Origin: Leguminivora glycinivorella
Lineage: Eukaryota > Arthropoda > Insecta > Lepidoptera > Tortricidae
Direction: 5' to 3'
Assembly (NCBI RefSeq): GCF_023078275.1
Contig: NC_062976.1
Coordinates: 4,960,001 to 5,024,000 of the forward strand
Length of the DNA: 64,000 nt
The translations under genes were made by a program, and so were the position numbers. The notes beneath the pieces are model-generated. The model made no database searches, was not told the origin of the DNA, and worked only from the letters and a program-made list of their open reading frames with translations. Below are positions 54,690 to 64,000 of this stretch, piece by piece (within the stretch, counting starts at the first letter, position 1; each line of letters opens with the position of its first letter).

Positions 54690-54812
54690 GTCACAGTTTC
54701 GTTTTCTTTCAACCCCTTATTTGCCAAGAGTGGCACTGAAGCTTTAGTAGTTTCATGTGTTCTGCCTACCCCTTTATGGGATACAGGCGTGATTGTATGT
54801 ATGTATGTATTG
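54690..54812 (+). mobile_element. SINE4, 3' part
   Basis: atgtcacagtttcgttttct, ttcaaccccttatttgccaa, gtgttctgcctacccctt and a (gtat)n tail; inverse of 26052-26180. Confidence 0.8.
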
Positions 54813-54856
54813 TGGAATGAATGTGGCAGCTTTACAGTGGGTACCTAATGACAGCC

Positions 54857-55003
54857 GGCATATTATGCTTCCAATTTTATCACTTATCCACGTGGATAAG
54901 ACATCTGTCACTCTCGCACTGACATACTTGTACTTGCCAAAGCGTGACGGATACTTTATCCACACATAAGTAGTGATAAAATTGGAAACACGATACGCCG
55001 GCA
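54857..55003. mobile_element. Palindromic MITE, same family as 40853
   Basis: gcttccaattttatcactta pairs with taagtagtgataaaattgga; gccggc at both ends. Confidence 0.8.
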
Positions 55004-55600
55004 GTTTTATCATTTGGAGCGTGATGATTATGTTAGGGTTTCCCCTGCAACTACTTCGCACGTAGCAAATAAAAACGATTTGCCTGTCAGACATTAAACC
55101 GCTTTAATTATTGGATGCCGTAAACTGGTGAAATTTTGCTTTTTAAGATGGGGCTTCAAAAAAATGGGTCCTACTAAATACTAGGTACATAGTTCCATCC
55201 AGTCACATTCCACAGCGAGAGAGAATCTTGTTACGTGACATGAGAATTCGCTCAGCGCTCGATGCTCGAATGTGATGCACGGATGAATCTACTCCAAATA
55301 CCGTATTAGTTCAGAATGGTTAAACTTCACAAGTTTTACATGCAAATAGGTACTTAATGAACCTTCCGACTGACTAGAAGATAATAATAATGTGGGCATA
55401 CATTGTAATAATAAACATATTACACATGGAAACAATAGTACATTGTGCAACAAGGGGACGAAGTTGAATATTACTAACGAGAGTAAGTTAAATTTAAAGA
55501 CTCGAGTTAGTAATATTCATACTCCCCGAGTTACACACAATGTTTTTCATCACACTTGCCATGTAAAAAATAGATAGTGATCATAGAATTTTAACTATAA
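55004..55600. other. No gene; small palindrome at 55465-55522
   Basis: gaatattactaacgag and ctcgagttagtaatattc are inverted; surrounding words (aaggggacgaagttg) faintly recall family E. Nothing else. Confidence 0.4.
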
Positions 55601-55639
55601 AACTCCCGTGAGACTCATACATATTTAAAAATATTCGTG

Positions 55640-55745
55640 ATCATAGAGTTTTCCGTGATCATGATGCATGCAACTGCGTCGAAATATCGGGAGCTCGACA
55701 AAAATCAAAAAGGTAATCACGGTCTATATCCCGGTCAATATAAGT
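55640..55745 (+). repeat. Family K repeat
   Basis: ttccgtgatcatgatgcatg, caactgcgtcgaaatatcgg and gagctcgacaaaaatcaaaa, then cggtctatatcccggtcaat. The segment gatgca (55663) and tgcgtc (55675) can form a 6-bp stem followed by gaaa. Confidence 0.7.
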
Positions 55746-55977
55746 CTAATGAAAATAACCGTGAATCATTCTAAAACCCTTATTTAAATAGATGTAAAAA
55801 AGTTAAGTACGGTACAAGAAATTTCATTATTCCCTTGGGAGAACGATTTTTCTATTACTCACGCTCCGCCTGCGTGCAATATCTAAAGTGCGGGTGTGAT
55901 GAAAAATGTATTAATCTTGACAGCTCAAAGAATAAAGACGATAGATATGTATTTATTTCAAGATGGTATAACATTAA

Positions 55978-56109
55978 GTGCGTCTTCATATTATCCGATC
56001 CGATATCGGATGTAGAACCGATATCCTGTACATTAAAGACGCCATCTTTTATTTTTGCCTTTGAAATCCTTCCTACATCGATATCGGATCGGATAATGTG
56101 AAAACGCTC
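55978..56109. mobile_element. MITE with TAA duplication
   Basis: gtgcgtcttcatattatccg and atccgatatcggatgta are inverted at the right as tacatcgatatcggatcgga and taatgtgaaaacgctc. TAA at 55975-55977 and 56110-56112. Fragment at 23335. Confidence 0.8.
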
Positions 56110-56112
56110 TAA

Positions 56113-56336
56113 ACGTCCACTATGATAACATTCCTATTAATAGTATATTTATGAATCATGCCATAAAATCACCTCTTCCACAAAAGACAAACAGAATCTA
56201 GGGCCAAAGGATAACTGTTCGTAAGCTTGCCAGTCAGAACACTATAAATATTCTAAGAACGTTACTGCATACTATTTATATCATTTTGATCGTCGCATAT
56301 CCGAGAGTCAATGGAACCCTCATATCCCTGCGAAAG
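56113..56336. other. Region downstream of the propeller gene
   Basis: 3' flank of the minus-strand gene. No exact AATAAA was seen on the minus strand; variants such as tataaa (near 56275) could serve, so the polyadenylation site is not placed. Confidence 0.35.
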
Positions 56337-57656
56337 TCAGGATTGAACCACTTGTCTGTTCAAATTCAGGTCGGGTCTGTAATGGCTCGAACAGGCAACC
56401 ATTTTCTCAATCACTCCATTCTTAACCACCATCTGATCTGCTCCTGACACAGGCTTTCCAGCAAAGAGACTTGACATATGCAGCAGTTCTTTTTTATGTG
56501 TATTTGATAGTAATAGTGTCCCGTCTGGCTTCATGACAAAGATAGCTGATGGTCCTAAGCTGCCTTCATCTCCATTACTAGTATCCACCTCAATCCCTAA
56601 AGAGTTATGAAGTTTGCCATCTTTAACATGCACTTCCAGAAGGGTCCTCTCTTCAGCATCATAATAAGTTACCAGAGGTGGACACTTAGACTCACCCTGC
56701 CATGTACAAGCTTTGTCTTCGTTTCTGAATCTGTTCTGCAGTTGATATGAACCGTACGCCAGTACCATACTAAAAGCATTCTTCATATTCCCGTAGTTGG
56801 AACAGTCAGTATGATTCATCTGTTTGCAAACGTATATACCTTTATCATTTTCAAGCGTATAAACAACTCCGTTAAAATATGCAATATCTCTGGGATATTT
56901 GTATTGTAATGGCGCCGAAACACAACTGAACTCGGATTTATCTGAGCATTTCCACAAATTACCATCCCAAGTCACAGCAAAAATACTATTCTTCACAATT
57001 GAGAAACCCATAATACCTGCTGTCATGTTATACATTAATCTGCAATTATTTTCTGTGTTTACAGAACAGCGCATTAGTTGTCCATTCCATAAACCAGCGT
57101 AAACGAATTTATTAAATTGGATGACAGAGAAGACGCTACTCCCAAGTCTATGGAGAGGCCGGCAGCTGTTAGGCTCCTCCAGGTCGCAGCACAGCAATGT
57201 TCCGTTACTCAGGCCAGCATAAAGGTTTCCACCTGCACTTGCCAGGGATTCCACTACTGCCCCACCAGCTCGAGTTTCAAAATCCTTGCAGGAGTTCTTC
57301 TCACTCAGATTACACTTCATCACAACACCAGATTTTAGACCGGCGTAAACAAAATCCTCTGCAATAGCCAATGAATGGACTCTGGAGTCTGTTTTATGGA
57401 AGACTTCGCACTCGGCAGGATCTTCATGGAGACACCGCAGCAGGCCATCGGCAACACCGACTAGGACGACTGCTGGCGAGGAATAAATGGCGTCGCGAAC
57501 TGATATGTCACTTGTTCTTATAATTTTATGAAATGGTGAAATAGTTACGTTCACATAAGATCCGTTACTGTTGTCATTTTGAGTTGAATACTGTTCGCTT
57601 AGTGGAGAAGCAAAGACCCATGCTAGTTGAAGATACACTAATAAAACGAGCTTCAT
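56337..57656 (-). CDS. Secreted seven-repeat (beta-propeller-like) protein
   Basis: Intact single-exon gene of 439 residues. Start: the ATG at 57654-57656, giving the signal peptide MKLVLLVYLQLAWVFASP, probably cut near residue 17; an in-frame TTG upstream is not needed. The mature part has C-X7-C pairs beginning at residues 75, 115, 157, 197, 237, 277 and 317, almost exactly every 40 residues. Repeats read like YAGLxNGxLxxC; the best are VYAGLKSGVVMKC, LYAGLSNGTLLCC and VYAGLWNGQLMRC. Seven 40-residue repeats suggest a seven-bladed propeller with one disulfide per blade. Possible N-glycosylation sites at N36, N116, N151, N210 and N281. A ~100-residue C-terminal part has one further cysteine (422). 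The protein should be extracellular; function and ligand are unknown. Absence of introns is unusual and might mean retroposition or recent duplication, although the frame is fully intact. Confidence 0.85.
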   Translation of the reverse strand: MKLVLLVYLQLAWVFASPLSEQYSTQNDNSNGSYVNVTISPFHKIIRTSDISVRDAIYSSPAVVLVGVADGLLRCLHEDPAECEVFHKTDSRVHSLAIAEDFVYAGLKSGVVMKCNLSEKNSCKDFETRAGGAVVESLASAGGNLYAGLSNGTLLCCDLEEPNSCRPLHRLGSSVFSVIQFNKFVYAGLWNGQLMRCSVNTENNCRLMYNMTAGIMGFSIVKNSIFAVTWDGNLWKCSDKSEFSCVSAPLQYKYPRDIAYFNGVVYTLENDKGIYVCKQMNHTDCSNYGNMKNAFSMVLAYGSYQLQNRFRNEDKACTWQGESKCPPLVTYYDAEERTLLEVHVKDGKLHNSLGIEVDTSNGDEGSLGPSAIFVMKPDGTLLLSNTHKKELLHMSSLFAGKPVSGADQMVVKNGVIEKMVACSSHYRPDLNLNRQVVQS

Positions 57657-57689
57657 AATGTTCTGTTTGCACAATACCGTTTAAATTGA

Positions 57690-57750
57690 CAAACGGTTTA
57701 CTTCTCTCACTGCTCACTCGCAATGTCTAAATGTAAATACCTATAGGAAA
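57690..57750 (-). promoter_or_regulatory. Possible core promoter of the propeller gene
   Basis: The minus strand reads cctataggtatttac about 30 bp before gagcagtgagaga, roughly a TATA-like word and an arthropod-type initiator (cagt), 50-60 bp upstream of the ATG. Weak words; no transcript evidence. Confidence 0.25.
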
Positions 57751-58935
57751 CAATAGTTGATAAAACGCCGAGCTGATTCAAAAGGTTATAGGGTCATATG
57801 AGATAAATCGACGCGCTGTAATAATTTACCACCCACCTATACGTGCAAATAAAGTAAATGTAGATAGCCAGCCGTCTCAGCCAAGGTCACAATCCATATC
57901 GCTTCGACATCGAAATGCTTTGTGTCTCTAACACTCTGGGATAGTTACAGTTATATTTCGATTTCCACAGAGCAAGCACAACAAGCGACTCGCTACTTGG
58001 CTGGACCCTAAAAAAAGGCGCGATAATTAAGATTTGGCCCACTATCAACACTATTTTAATGTCATTCTCTAAGCAGTAATTGTAATGAATCAATCACAAT
58101 TCCCTTTGACCAGTTCTCTGCAACTTCATCGTGCAAACTGGCCACGCACAAAGGCCCGCATGCAACACACATGTTTGACGTGGATGTTTGCTGACGCTGT
58201 GTGAATTCAAGAGCTGTTTGACCGCCAATTCTTTAAATAAATTCATGCTATGGGTATGTATAAGGTGTAGTGGAGGCACTGTTTGTTTGTATATTTTTTT
58301 TCCTCTTTTTTTTCTTTTCTCTATGTCCTCATTTTTTTTTCCTTTACGTCACGATTTTAGTATGAACGTAAGTTACGAACGTGACGTATTGGAAACTCGA
58401 ATTTTGTATGGAAAATTCGGGACACATTTTTTTATCGTCGGGATCGAATCAGCTCGTGATTCTGAAAAGAATCACGAACTCAAAATCATCGATCACAATC
58501 AAAGAGTGTCACATATGTGATGTCAAAGGAGTGTATTCTGTAGTAACTTCTGCATATTCCTTCATATTAGAGATTCCTAATATTTTCCTATGGACTTATA
58601 GAGGTTCTTCCACAGCAATCAAAATACAAATACTTACTTTTTTATTAATTTAAACAAAGGGAAATATTATGTTATTTGCGCAGACAAAAGTTTCCCGTAT
58701 CTAATTAAATAAACAAATCCGAAGAAAGAACAAACATTATTATTATGTAAGCGAGCGTTTTACAAAAGAAATAGCGCGATGGGAAAGTTTCCTGGCGATA
58801 TTGTAAAAGGAAAAAATACTTTTCTGCTTGATTCTATTTTTTAGCGCGGGAGCGTGGGCGATTATTAAATAGTTTCATTTTTCATTTCATTTATTTATTT
58901 CTTGAACAATATACATTTTGTTAGAAAAAATTACG
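57751..58935. other. No gene; upstream region of the propeller gene
   Basis: No shared repeat recognised. A T-rich patch at 58290-58345. Open frames at 58188-58653 overlap in two phases and show no domain. Confidence 0.4.
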
Positions 58936-58936
58936 A

Positions 58937-59110
58937 GCTAAGAACAGTTATTTGTTTTACAAGGGGGCAGAGTTGTTGTTTAACCGCACGTGCCAAGATT
59001 CAAAAAGTGGAATCTTGAGCGTTGCGATGGTATCAAGGCACGAAGGTTAAACAAACTTTGCCACCGAGTGAAACACAGCATTTTTCACCACACCAACACG
59101 AACAAAATAC
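58937..59110 (+). repeat. Family E, diverged copy
   Basis: agttatttgttttacaaggg, ggcagagttgttgtttaacc and caagattcaaaaagtggaat; closest to the minus copy at 2935. Confidence 0.6.
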
Positions 59111-60095
59111 TGACTATAAAACATTAAAATAAATCAAATCCATGAAACAACATTTATGATTCAAAATCATCATTCATAGGTAAAATCTATCCGTCAGCTT
59201 AAGACATCAAGTTAAAATTTGTATGGAATCACTTTGCACTTTTGCTAAAACGCAATTTTTCTATCTGCTTTCGAATAGCAAAGAGAGCCTTTACCAGTTG
59301 GTGCGGTGAAAACTACTTTAAAGAAAAAATCCTTGTTAACAAGGATTCTATTACAGAACCAACAACTAGCTTACCTGAACCTGTACCAAGAGTTTTTAAC
59401 GTTTTATAATACCTACATATGTTACTCAATAAAGGAAGCATCATGAAAAATGCATATAATTTTTATTTCTAGTAAGTAACCGTTTGGAGGCCATGATCAC
59501 TTTGTCCTTACGATTATGTATTTAATTCCGTGATATTTTATTATTATTATCCTTGAATGAAAGTGCCGCCTCCCGGTCTAACTTCAACAAAGACGAGTGA
59601 TAAAAGTACTTTTTTTCGAACCCCGCCTTAAACTCCTGAACAACGGTTCCCTTTTATACAACACTTATATTTTATATCTCCACTTATAGACCCATAAAAA
59701 TTATAAACTTTTGAAGAGATTTGGTGAATTAGTCCATCTGGGGGAATGCCTCGAATCTGAAATTGTAATTCGTGTTATTCGTTGGTAAATTCAGTTATTT
59801 TAGGCTACAAGGTTTGTAAGTGGTCTTATATCTTGCAATTTAATATAAAACCTAGTGTGTGGGTGTAATCTTATTATTTAGTCAATGTCAAAAGTGAGTA
59901 TTTTCGCGAGAAGAGATGACAAAAATATTTTTTCTAATGTAGGTAAATTTGGTGTTTCTCCTACTCAGAATCACGAGCCCTTTCAATCCAGGACAAAATA
60001 GTGGCACCAACATTTTACATGCTTTCCACTTTGGAACCGCTCTGTACAAAGTGCTTGAAAATGGTAAAAAGTGGGAAAACCTTTCAAACCTTTCA
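59111..60095. other. No recognised feature
   Basis: AT-rich, no repeat or frame noticed. Confidence 0.4.
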
Positions 60096-60097
60096 CC

Positions 60098-60400
60098 TAG
60101 TATATATAGCTCCGTATAGACAGATAAAGTCTAAGAAAAAATGTACCTCAGTACCATACAGAAAAAGGTACGGTGGCCTAGATGGCATTACACCTTTGGG
60201 GTACGCTCAGCTAGATGGCGCTAATACTTACTAATATATGACATTTTAACAATATCAAGCTAAGAATATGGGCCAAATTGTCAAAACTAATGTTCAAAAG
60301 TTTTAAGCTTGTGTCAAGAGATGGCAGTCTATGCACTGTGATTAAGTACACATTTTACTTCGACAGTAACTCTCTATAATACTCGATCCTCCTTGCTTTT
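60098..60400 (+). repeat. Family C repeat, copy 3 (uninterrupted)
   Basis: agctccgtatagacagataa, cctagatggcattacacctt, gctcagctagatggcgctaa and gacagtaactctctataata. Shows the empty site of the MITE found in copy 2. Confidence 0.85.
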
Positions 60401-60980
60401 AGTAAAATGTAGATACTGAATTTAGGTACGAAATGACGGTGTCCGTGTCGTATGTCTTTCAATACAAGTGGTAAGTATCAGCTTTGCTTAGTTTGGGGCT
60501 AAGTTGATCTGTGTAAGGTGTCCCCAATATTTATTTATTTATTTATTATTAATTGTGACTTTATGACGATGGATCATGCCATGCCATCCATAACTATACG
60601 CCTTCTCTATAATACATGCAAATGTTTTAATGGATGTCTTCTTAAACTATTGTTTATTTCAGGCATATTTAGGTAATAGTATAGCATATTGAACGTTGAA
60701 CTCTAGATTTTTTAGCTTCTCTCCATCACTTTCTGAACTGCTTTGTCTATCACAGGTAAGCAATTTCAATTCGTTTTTATGGCACTGTATATTTTATATT
60801 ATACTGCCCATAAAAACAGATACTTTCGTCTGAAATAGGTTGAAAATAAACTTAATCAAAAGCCTTTCTAATATTACTCACAATACAGAATAAGGTTATT
60901 TTCAAACTGGTCGTAAAATCAAAGATTGCATCCAGTAACAAAAAAATATATATTTTATCAAGAAATAAATTTAGGTTTAT
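60401..60980. other. No recognised feature
   Basis: A short (attt)n run at 60530-60550; otherwise nothing. Confidence 0.4.
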
Positions 60981-60993
60981 ATTTATTTTAGTT

Positions 60994-61307
60994 GGAAGCG
61001 CTGGTAGCCTAGCGGTAAGTACGTGCGACTTTCGTTCTGGAGGTCGCGGGTTCGAACCCCGGCTCGCACCAATGAGTTTTTCGGAATTTATGTGCGAAAT
61101 GTCATTTGATATTTGCCAGTCGCTTTTCGGTGAAGGCAAACATCGTGAGAAAACCGGACTAATTCCAATAAGGTCTAGTTTACCCTTCGGGTTGGAAGGT
61201 CAAAGGCAGTCGCTTTTGTAAAAACTAGTGCTTACGCCAAACCTTGGGATTAGTTGTCAAAGCGGACTCCAGGCTCCCATGAGCTGTGGCAAATGCCGAG
61301 GAGGATG
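60994..61307 (+). mobile_element. SINE1, full length, plus strand
   Basis: gctggtagcctagcggtaag (A-box-like), ggtcgcgggttcgaaccccg (B-box-like), then the body to gtggcaaatgccgaggagga. Direct repeats atttattttagtt at 60981-60993 and 61308-61320. The best copy for reading the family. Confidence 0.9.
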
Positions 61308-61320
61308 ATTTATTTTAGTT

Positions 61321-62018
61321 ATATATACTACAGATTTGACTAACATTTCAAATTAGCCAGTTCAAAATTGTTGCAAACTTCTATGCAGTTATGGACTAAG
61401 AGCCCAGAACCGCCAGACCTTGTCTCATTTTCTCAAGGATGAAACTTTGGGATAATGTGGAGTTCGTATCGACATTTGATGTCTTCATATTACCTAGTTT
61501 GGCCCGTCAGCTATTTTTTTGCCATAAGGGTTTTTTAAACACTAACTTTCCTTAAATTCTCAACGCTGGTTTTTAAATAAGTATGTGTTAGAAAGGACTG
61601 TAAGGATTTGATAATCATCATTACCTGAGCATTTCCGCCTGCCGTAAATTTTACCAGACGCTTGAAAGTATCTCTAACATACCCTAATTTCTCAAGCTAC
61701 CAATGCCAATATCGTTATTATTTATTCAGTTGCCATCTTTTCTAGATCTAATATCAAAGTTCGAATCGGGGCGTTTGTGTTTGATATCGCAGTGCACTGA
61801 ATGTACCTCGTTTTTAAGACGCTACAGGAGCGAAAATGCTAAAATGGAAAGGAGCCCCCCTTTCAATTTGACAATTTCAATTAAATATACTAGTGTTATT
61901 AACTAGATTAATCGAAAAAAATTGTCCATTCAGAACAACTCAGTTATAAGATATTGCGAAAAAATCTTCAAAACTTAATCAATCGTAACGAAATTTGAGA
62001 ATCTGAGTAACAATGAAA
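61321..62018. other. No gene; short dispersed repeat at 61740-61815
   Basis: gatatcgcagtgcactgaat and gtacctcgtt at 61781-61812 recur in direct orientation near 63033-63062, together with an upstream tcgaatcgg word. The rest is unassigned. Confidence 0.45.
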
Positions 62019-62021
62019 TAA

Positions 62022-62181
62022 TCTGTGTCGGACCGTTTAGTTTTTTTGGCTAATTGTTACCAATCTTGAATACCACACCTTTTTTTGCGCCATAATCAAA
62101 AAGGCCGTTTTTGCAAATTTTTGAGGGGCTCTAGCATCTTTAAAAATAAGGATTAAAAAAATCAAAACGGTCCGACACAGA
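62022..62181. mobile_element. MITE with TAA duplication
   Basis: tctgtgtcggaccgttt and aaacggtccgacacaga, with TAA at 62019-62021 and 62182-62184. 160 bp. Confidence 0.8.
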
Positions 62182-62184
62182 TAA

Positions 62185-62493
62185 CAATAATAATAATCTG
62201 TTTTGAACAAATCAGTGATCTATCTTCAAAAACCAGGGAGGAAATAGTCGAGAGCGTTTGTAGGGAGAATCGACCCCTCCTGTATCGTCTTAAATTACAC
62301 AGCATAACAGGTAAACTAAAGCACTGTGAAATTCAAAGTTGCCGTTGTTGATATCATGATTATTTTGGTTTTTTTATCATGCAGAAACGTCTGCGAGCGA
62401 TATTACATATTTTTAAAGGAAAAATGGAATGCCACCAATGCAATGGAATGGAGGGAAAATGGAATAGATACGCCACAGTAAAGCATTTAAGAA
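62185..62493. other. No recognised feature
   Basis: Nothing supportable. Confidence 0.35.
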
Positions 62494-62495
62494 TA

Positions 62496-62793
62496 GGGAT
62501 GACGGCTATATAAAAAAATGGCATTCTGTTTAGTCTGTCAGTTAGATCGTCCAAAAATACTGAACACATATTTTTGAAAAAATACAAAGATATAGAGCTT
62601 CAAAGTTCCGGAGTGGGGGCTTGTGACGTCACTTCTAAGTAAATTATGTACCTACCTAAGCGTGACGTCACGCGAAACTTCAACGCACTGTACCGTCGTC
62701 ATTTTTCGTTTACGAGAAAAAATAAAAATACGTGTCTAAAATTCTTTGATAATCTAACTGACGGACTAATTAGTATTTTTTAGTCGTCTCGCC
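62496..62793. mobile_element. Family J MITE, copy 2
   Basis: gggatgacggctata at left and tagtcgtctcgcc at right; TA at 62494-62495 and 62794-62795. Inverse of 44764-45075, sharing cgaaacttcaacgcactgta and gtaccgtcgtcatttttcgt. Confidence 0.85.
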
Positions 62794-62830
62794 TATTGAT
62801 TGCATGGATAAATTCGTACACACCCAACAG

Positions 62831-62902
62831 GCCTCCGTGGCGCAGTTGGGAGCGCGATGGCTCCGGCAAAGCCTGAAGTCAGGTTCGAGCCCTGCCGGAG
62901 GT
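62831..62902 (+). tRNA. tRNA-like sequence, probably not functional
   Basis: 72 nt. The acceptor arms gcctccg and cggaggt pair over 7 positions (one G-U), the D-stem gcgc/gcgc is intact and the T-arm aggttcgagccct is good. The anticodon arm is poor: the best fold (ggct/agcc) gives loop ccggcaa, with C instead of U at position 33, and would read GGC. It lies inside a 12-bp inverted repeat (atggataaattc at 62804, gaatttatccat at 62905). More likely a tRNA pseudogene or SINE head. Confidence 0.4.
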
Positions 62903-62919
62903 GTGAATTTATCCATTTG

Positions 62920-63575
62920 TCCTTTAATTTAAAAGCTTGATTATTTTGTTTTCGACAGTAGAATTATTTATCGTCTCCATAACGTATCTGTATCTATTAT
63001 AATTTTTGAAGATCGAATCGGTCCGTTTTCCGATATCGCAGCGCACTGAATGCACCTCGTTATGCGCTGCCGGCAATTTGAACCCACAAAGGCCGTCGTC
63101 AAATTTGTGGTGTCTCGGAACGTGAAGATATTGTTTATGTACTACTGGTACATAATGTCGAGATGGTGAGCGATATGTTACAAAGGATCCTTCTGGTCTG
63201 GCCCTTATTATATAGAGTGAGCATCACTAGTAGCGAATGATATAAGGCCTATATACACCGTGTTTTAATTCATTCCGTTAACTTCGGGATATAGTTAGGT
63301 CCATTATAGGAAACAGACTGGCATAGTTAGTTTTCTTAACCCTTAAATGCATGACTGATAGCTAGCGGGGTTGTGGACTGTTATTATTGACGTGAAATGA
63401 TGAAAACATGTAATAAATGCACTAATTTTAATTATTGGTAAACAAACACAAGCTTATTTAGTTTCGTGACAGAAGGCAGACTGACTGCCGATTGATTCTA
63501 TTTCATAACATGAGGACAGTTTTTGAAAGTGACATAATTTTAAACTATGAAGGAGGTCGCGCACCAGCCAGTCGC
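62920..63575. other. No gene; worn TTAA terminus at 63335
   Basis: ttaacccttaaatgcatg at 63335-63352 resembles the MITE end at 10005. If an LTR lies here (see next entry) part of this stretch belongs to it. Confidence 0.4.
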
Positions 63576-63601
63576 CAACATACCGGACCCCCAGTGGAAC
63601 A
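63540..63601 (-). mobile_element. Possible start of a 3' LTR (BEL/Pao)
   Basis: Just after the pol stop, the minus strand has a purine-rich ctgggggtccggta, then tgttggcgactggctggtgc, with TG as expected for an LTR start near 63580. The distal LTR end and the partner LTR are not in view, so the boundary is tentative. Confidence 0.35.
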
Positions 63602-64000
63602 CTAACCACTGGTGGTCACTGGCTGGGTCGCGGCCTCCATCAAAATCAGCTTCCGGGCCGGTCTGCGCAGCACGCCTCCTTTTGTGTGGACGTCTGCCAC
63701 GCGGACCGCTCCGTCAGGTCCTAGGTAAACTTTTGCTACTCTTCCTAGCGGCCACAAACCACGAGGAAGCGTAGGGTCGGCGATCAACACCACATCACCC
63801 TCGCCAAGGTTTAAAAGGTTGTTGTTGTTGGGCCCTCTCTGCCGAAGTGTTGGTAGGTACTCGCGTAGCCATCGTGCCCAAAAATGGTCTGCTAGGCGCA
63901 GGGTTCTCCGCCAGTCACAGCGTCGGGAAAGGTCTGCGTCTGTCAGCGACGTGGTCCATGGTACGACCGAAGAGGAGCCCAGAATGAAATGAAATGGTGT
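63602..64000 (-). pseudogene. BEL/Pao retrotransposon pol, C-terminal end (partial)
   Basis: The frame enters at the window edge and stops at 63602-63604. It reads HFWARWLREYLPTL, then LGEGDVVLIADPTLPRGLWP, LGRVAKVYLGPDG, and RRPARKLILM. This is the typical segment after the integrase in BEL/Pao polyproteins (the DUF5641-type region: FWxRWxxEYLxxLxxR ... GDxVLxxDxxLPxxxWPLGR). In the intact element it is part of the integrase-containing pol product. The visible 133 codons have no stop or frameshift; the rest lies beyond the window, so intact or decayed status is unknown. It is GC-richer than its surroundings. Confidence 0.85.

Overview
The window looks like a repeat-rich, AT-rich stretch of insect nuclear DNA, most likely from a moth or butterfly. 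Evidence: tRNA-derived SINEs, many short inverted-repeat transposons (MITEs), Penelope-like, R2-like and BEL/Pao retroelement pieces, piggyBac-like TTAA insertions, and dispersed repeats with GTCT/CCGT microsatellite cores of a kind common in Lepidoptera. The order is inferred, not proven. Nothing bacterial is seen: no operons, no ribosome binding sites, no CRISPR array.

Host genes are scarce. The one convincing intact gene is on the minus strand at 56337-57656. It is a single-exon secreted protein of 439 residues with seven evenly spaced C-X7-C repeats, which suggests a seven-bladed beta-propeller. A possible host coding exon lies on the minus strand near 45850-46053, with low confidence. 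A decayed PIF/Harbinger transposase exon with intact-looking splice sites lies at 24277-24736.

Layout. 1-8.6 kb: dispersed repeats, including two copies of an element with roughly 121-bp internal tandem units. 8.8-13 kb: piggyBac-like TTAA elements, a family B repeat with an internal duplication, and a block with a recurring CCATNATGGAC-type motif. 13.7-16.5 kb: tRNA-like SINE pieces and a 5'-truncated R2-like LINE with a 14-bp target duplication. 17.6-24.7 kb: motif-rich AT blocks, two family A repeats and the Harbinger relic. 26-32.5 kb: a SINE, a hAT-type MITE and three Penelope-like (PLE) insertions, two of them head-to-head inverted pairs with 12-14 bp target duplications. 32.6-34.8 kb: a 2.1-kb foldback. 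35-56 kb: nested MITEs, SINEs and two LINE tails. 56-64 kb: the propeller gene, more repeats, and at the right edge the C-terminal end of a BEL/Pao polyprotein.

Because many elements sit inside other repeats with recognisable target duplications, the order of insertion can often be read directly: PLE into family A, PLE into family E, MITEs into families A, C and L, and SINEs with 12-18 bp duplications. Family letters A, B, C, E, F, J, K, L and M are labels made for this window only. Stretches with no recognised content are listed as 'other'.
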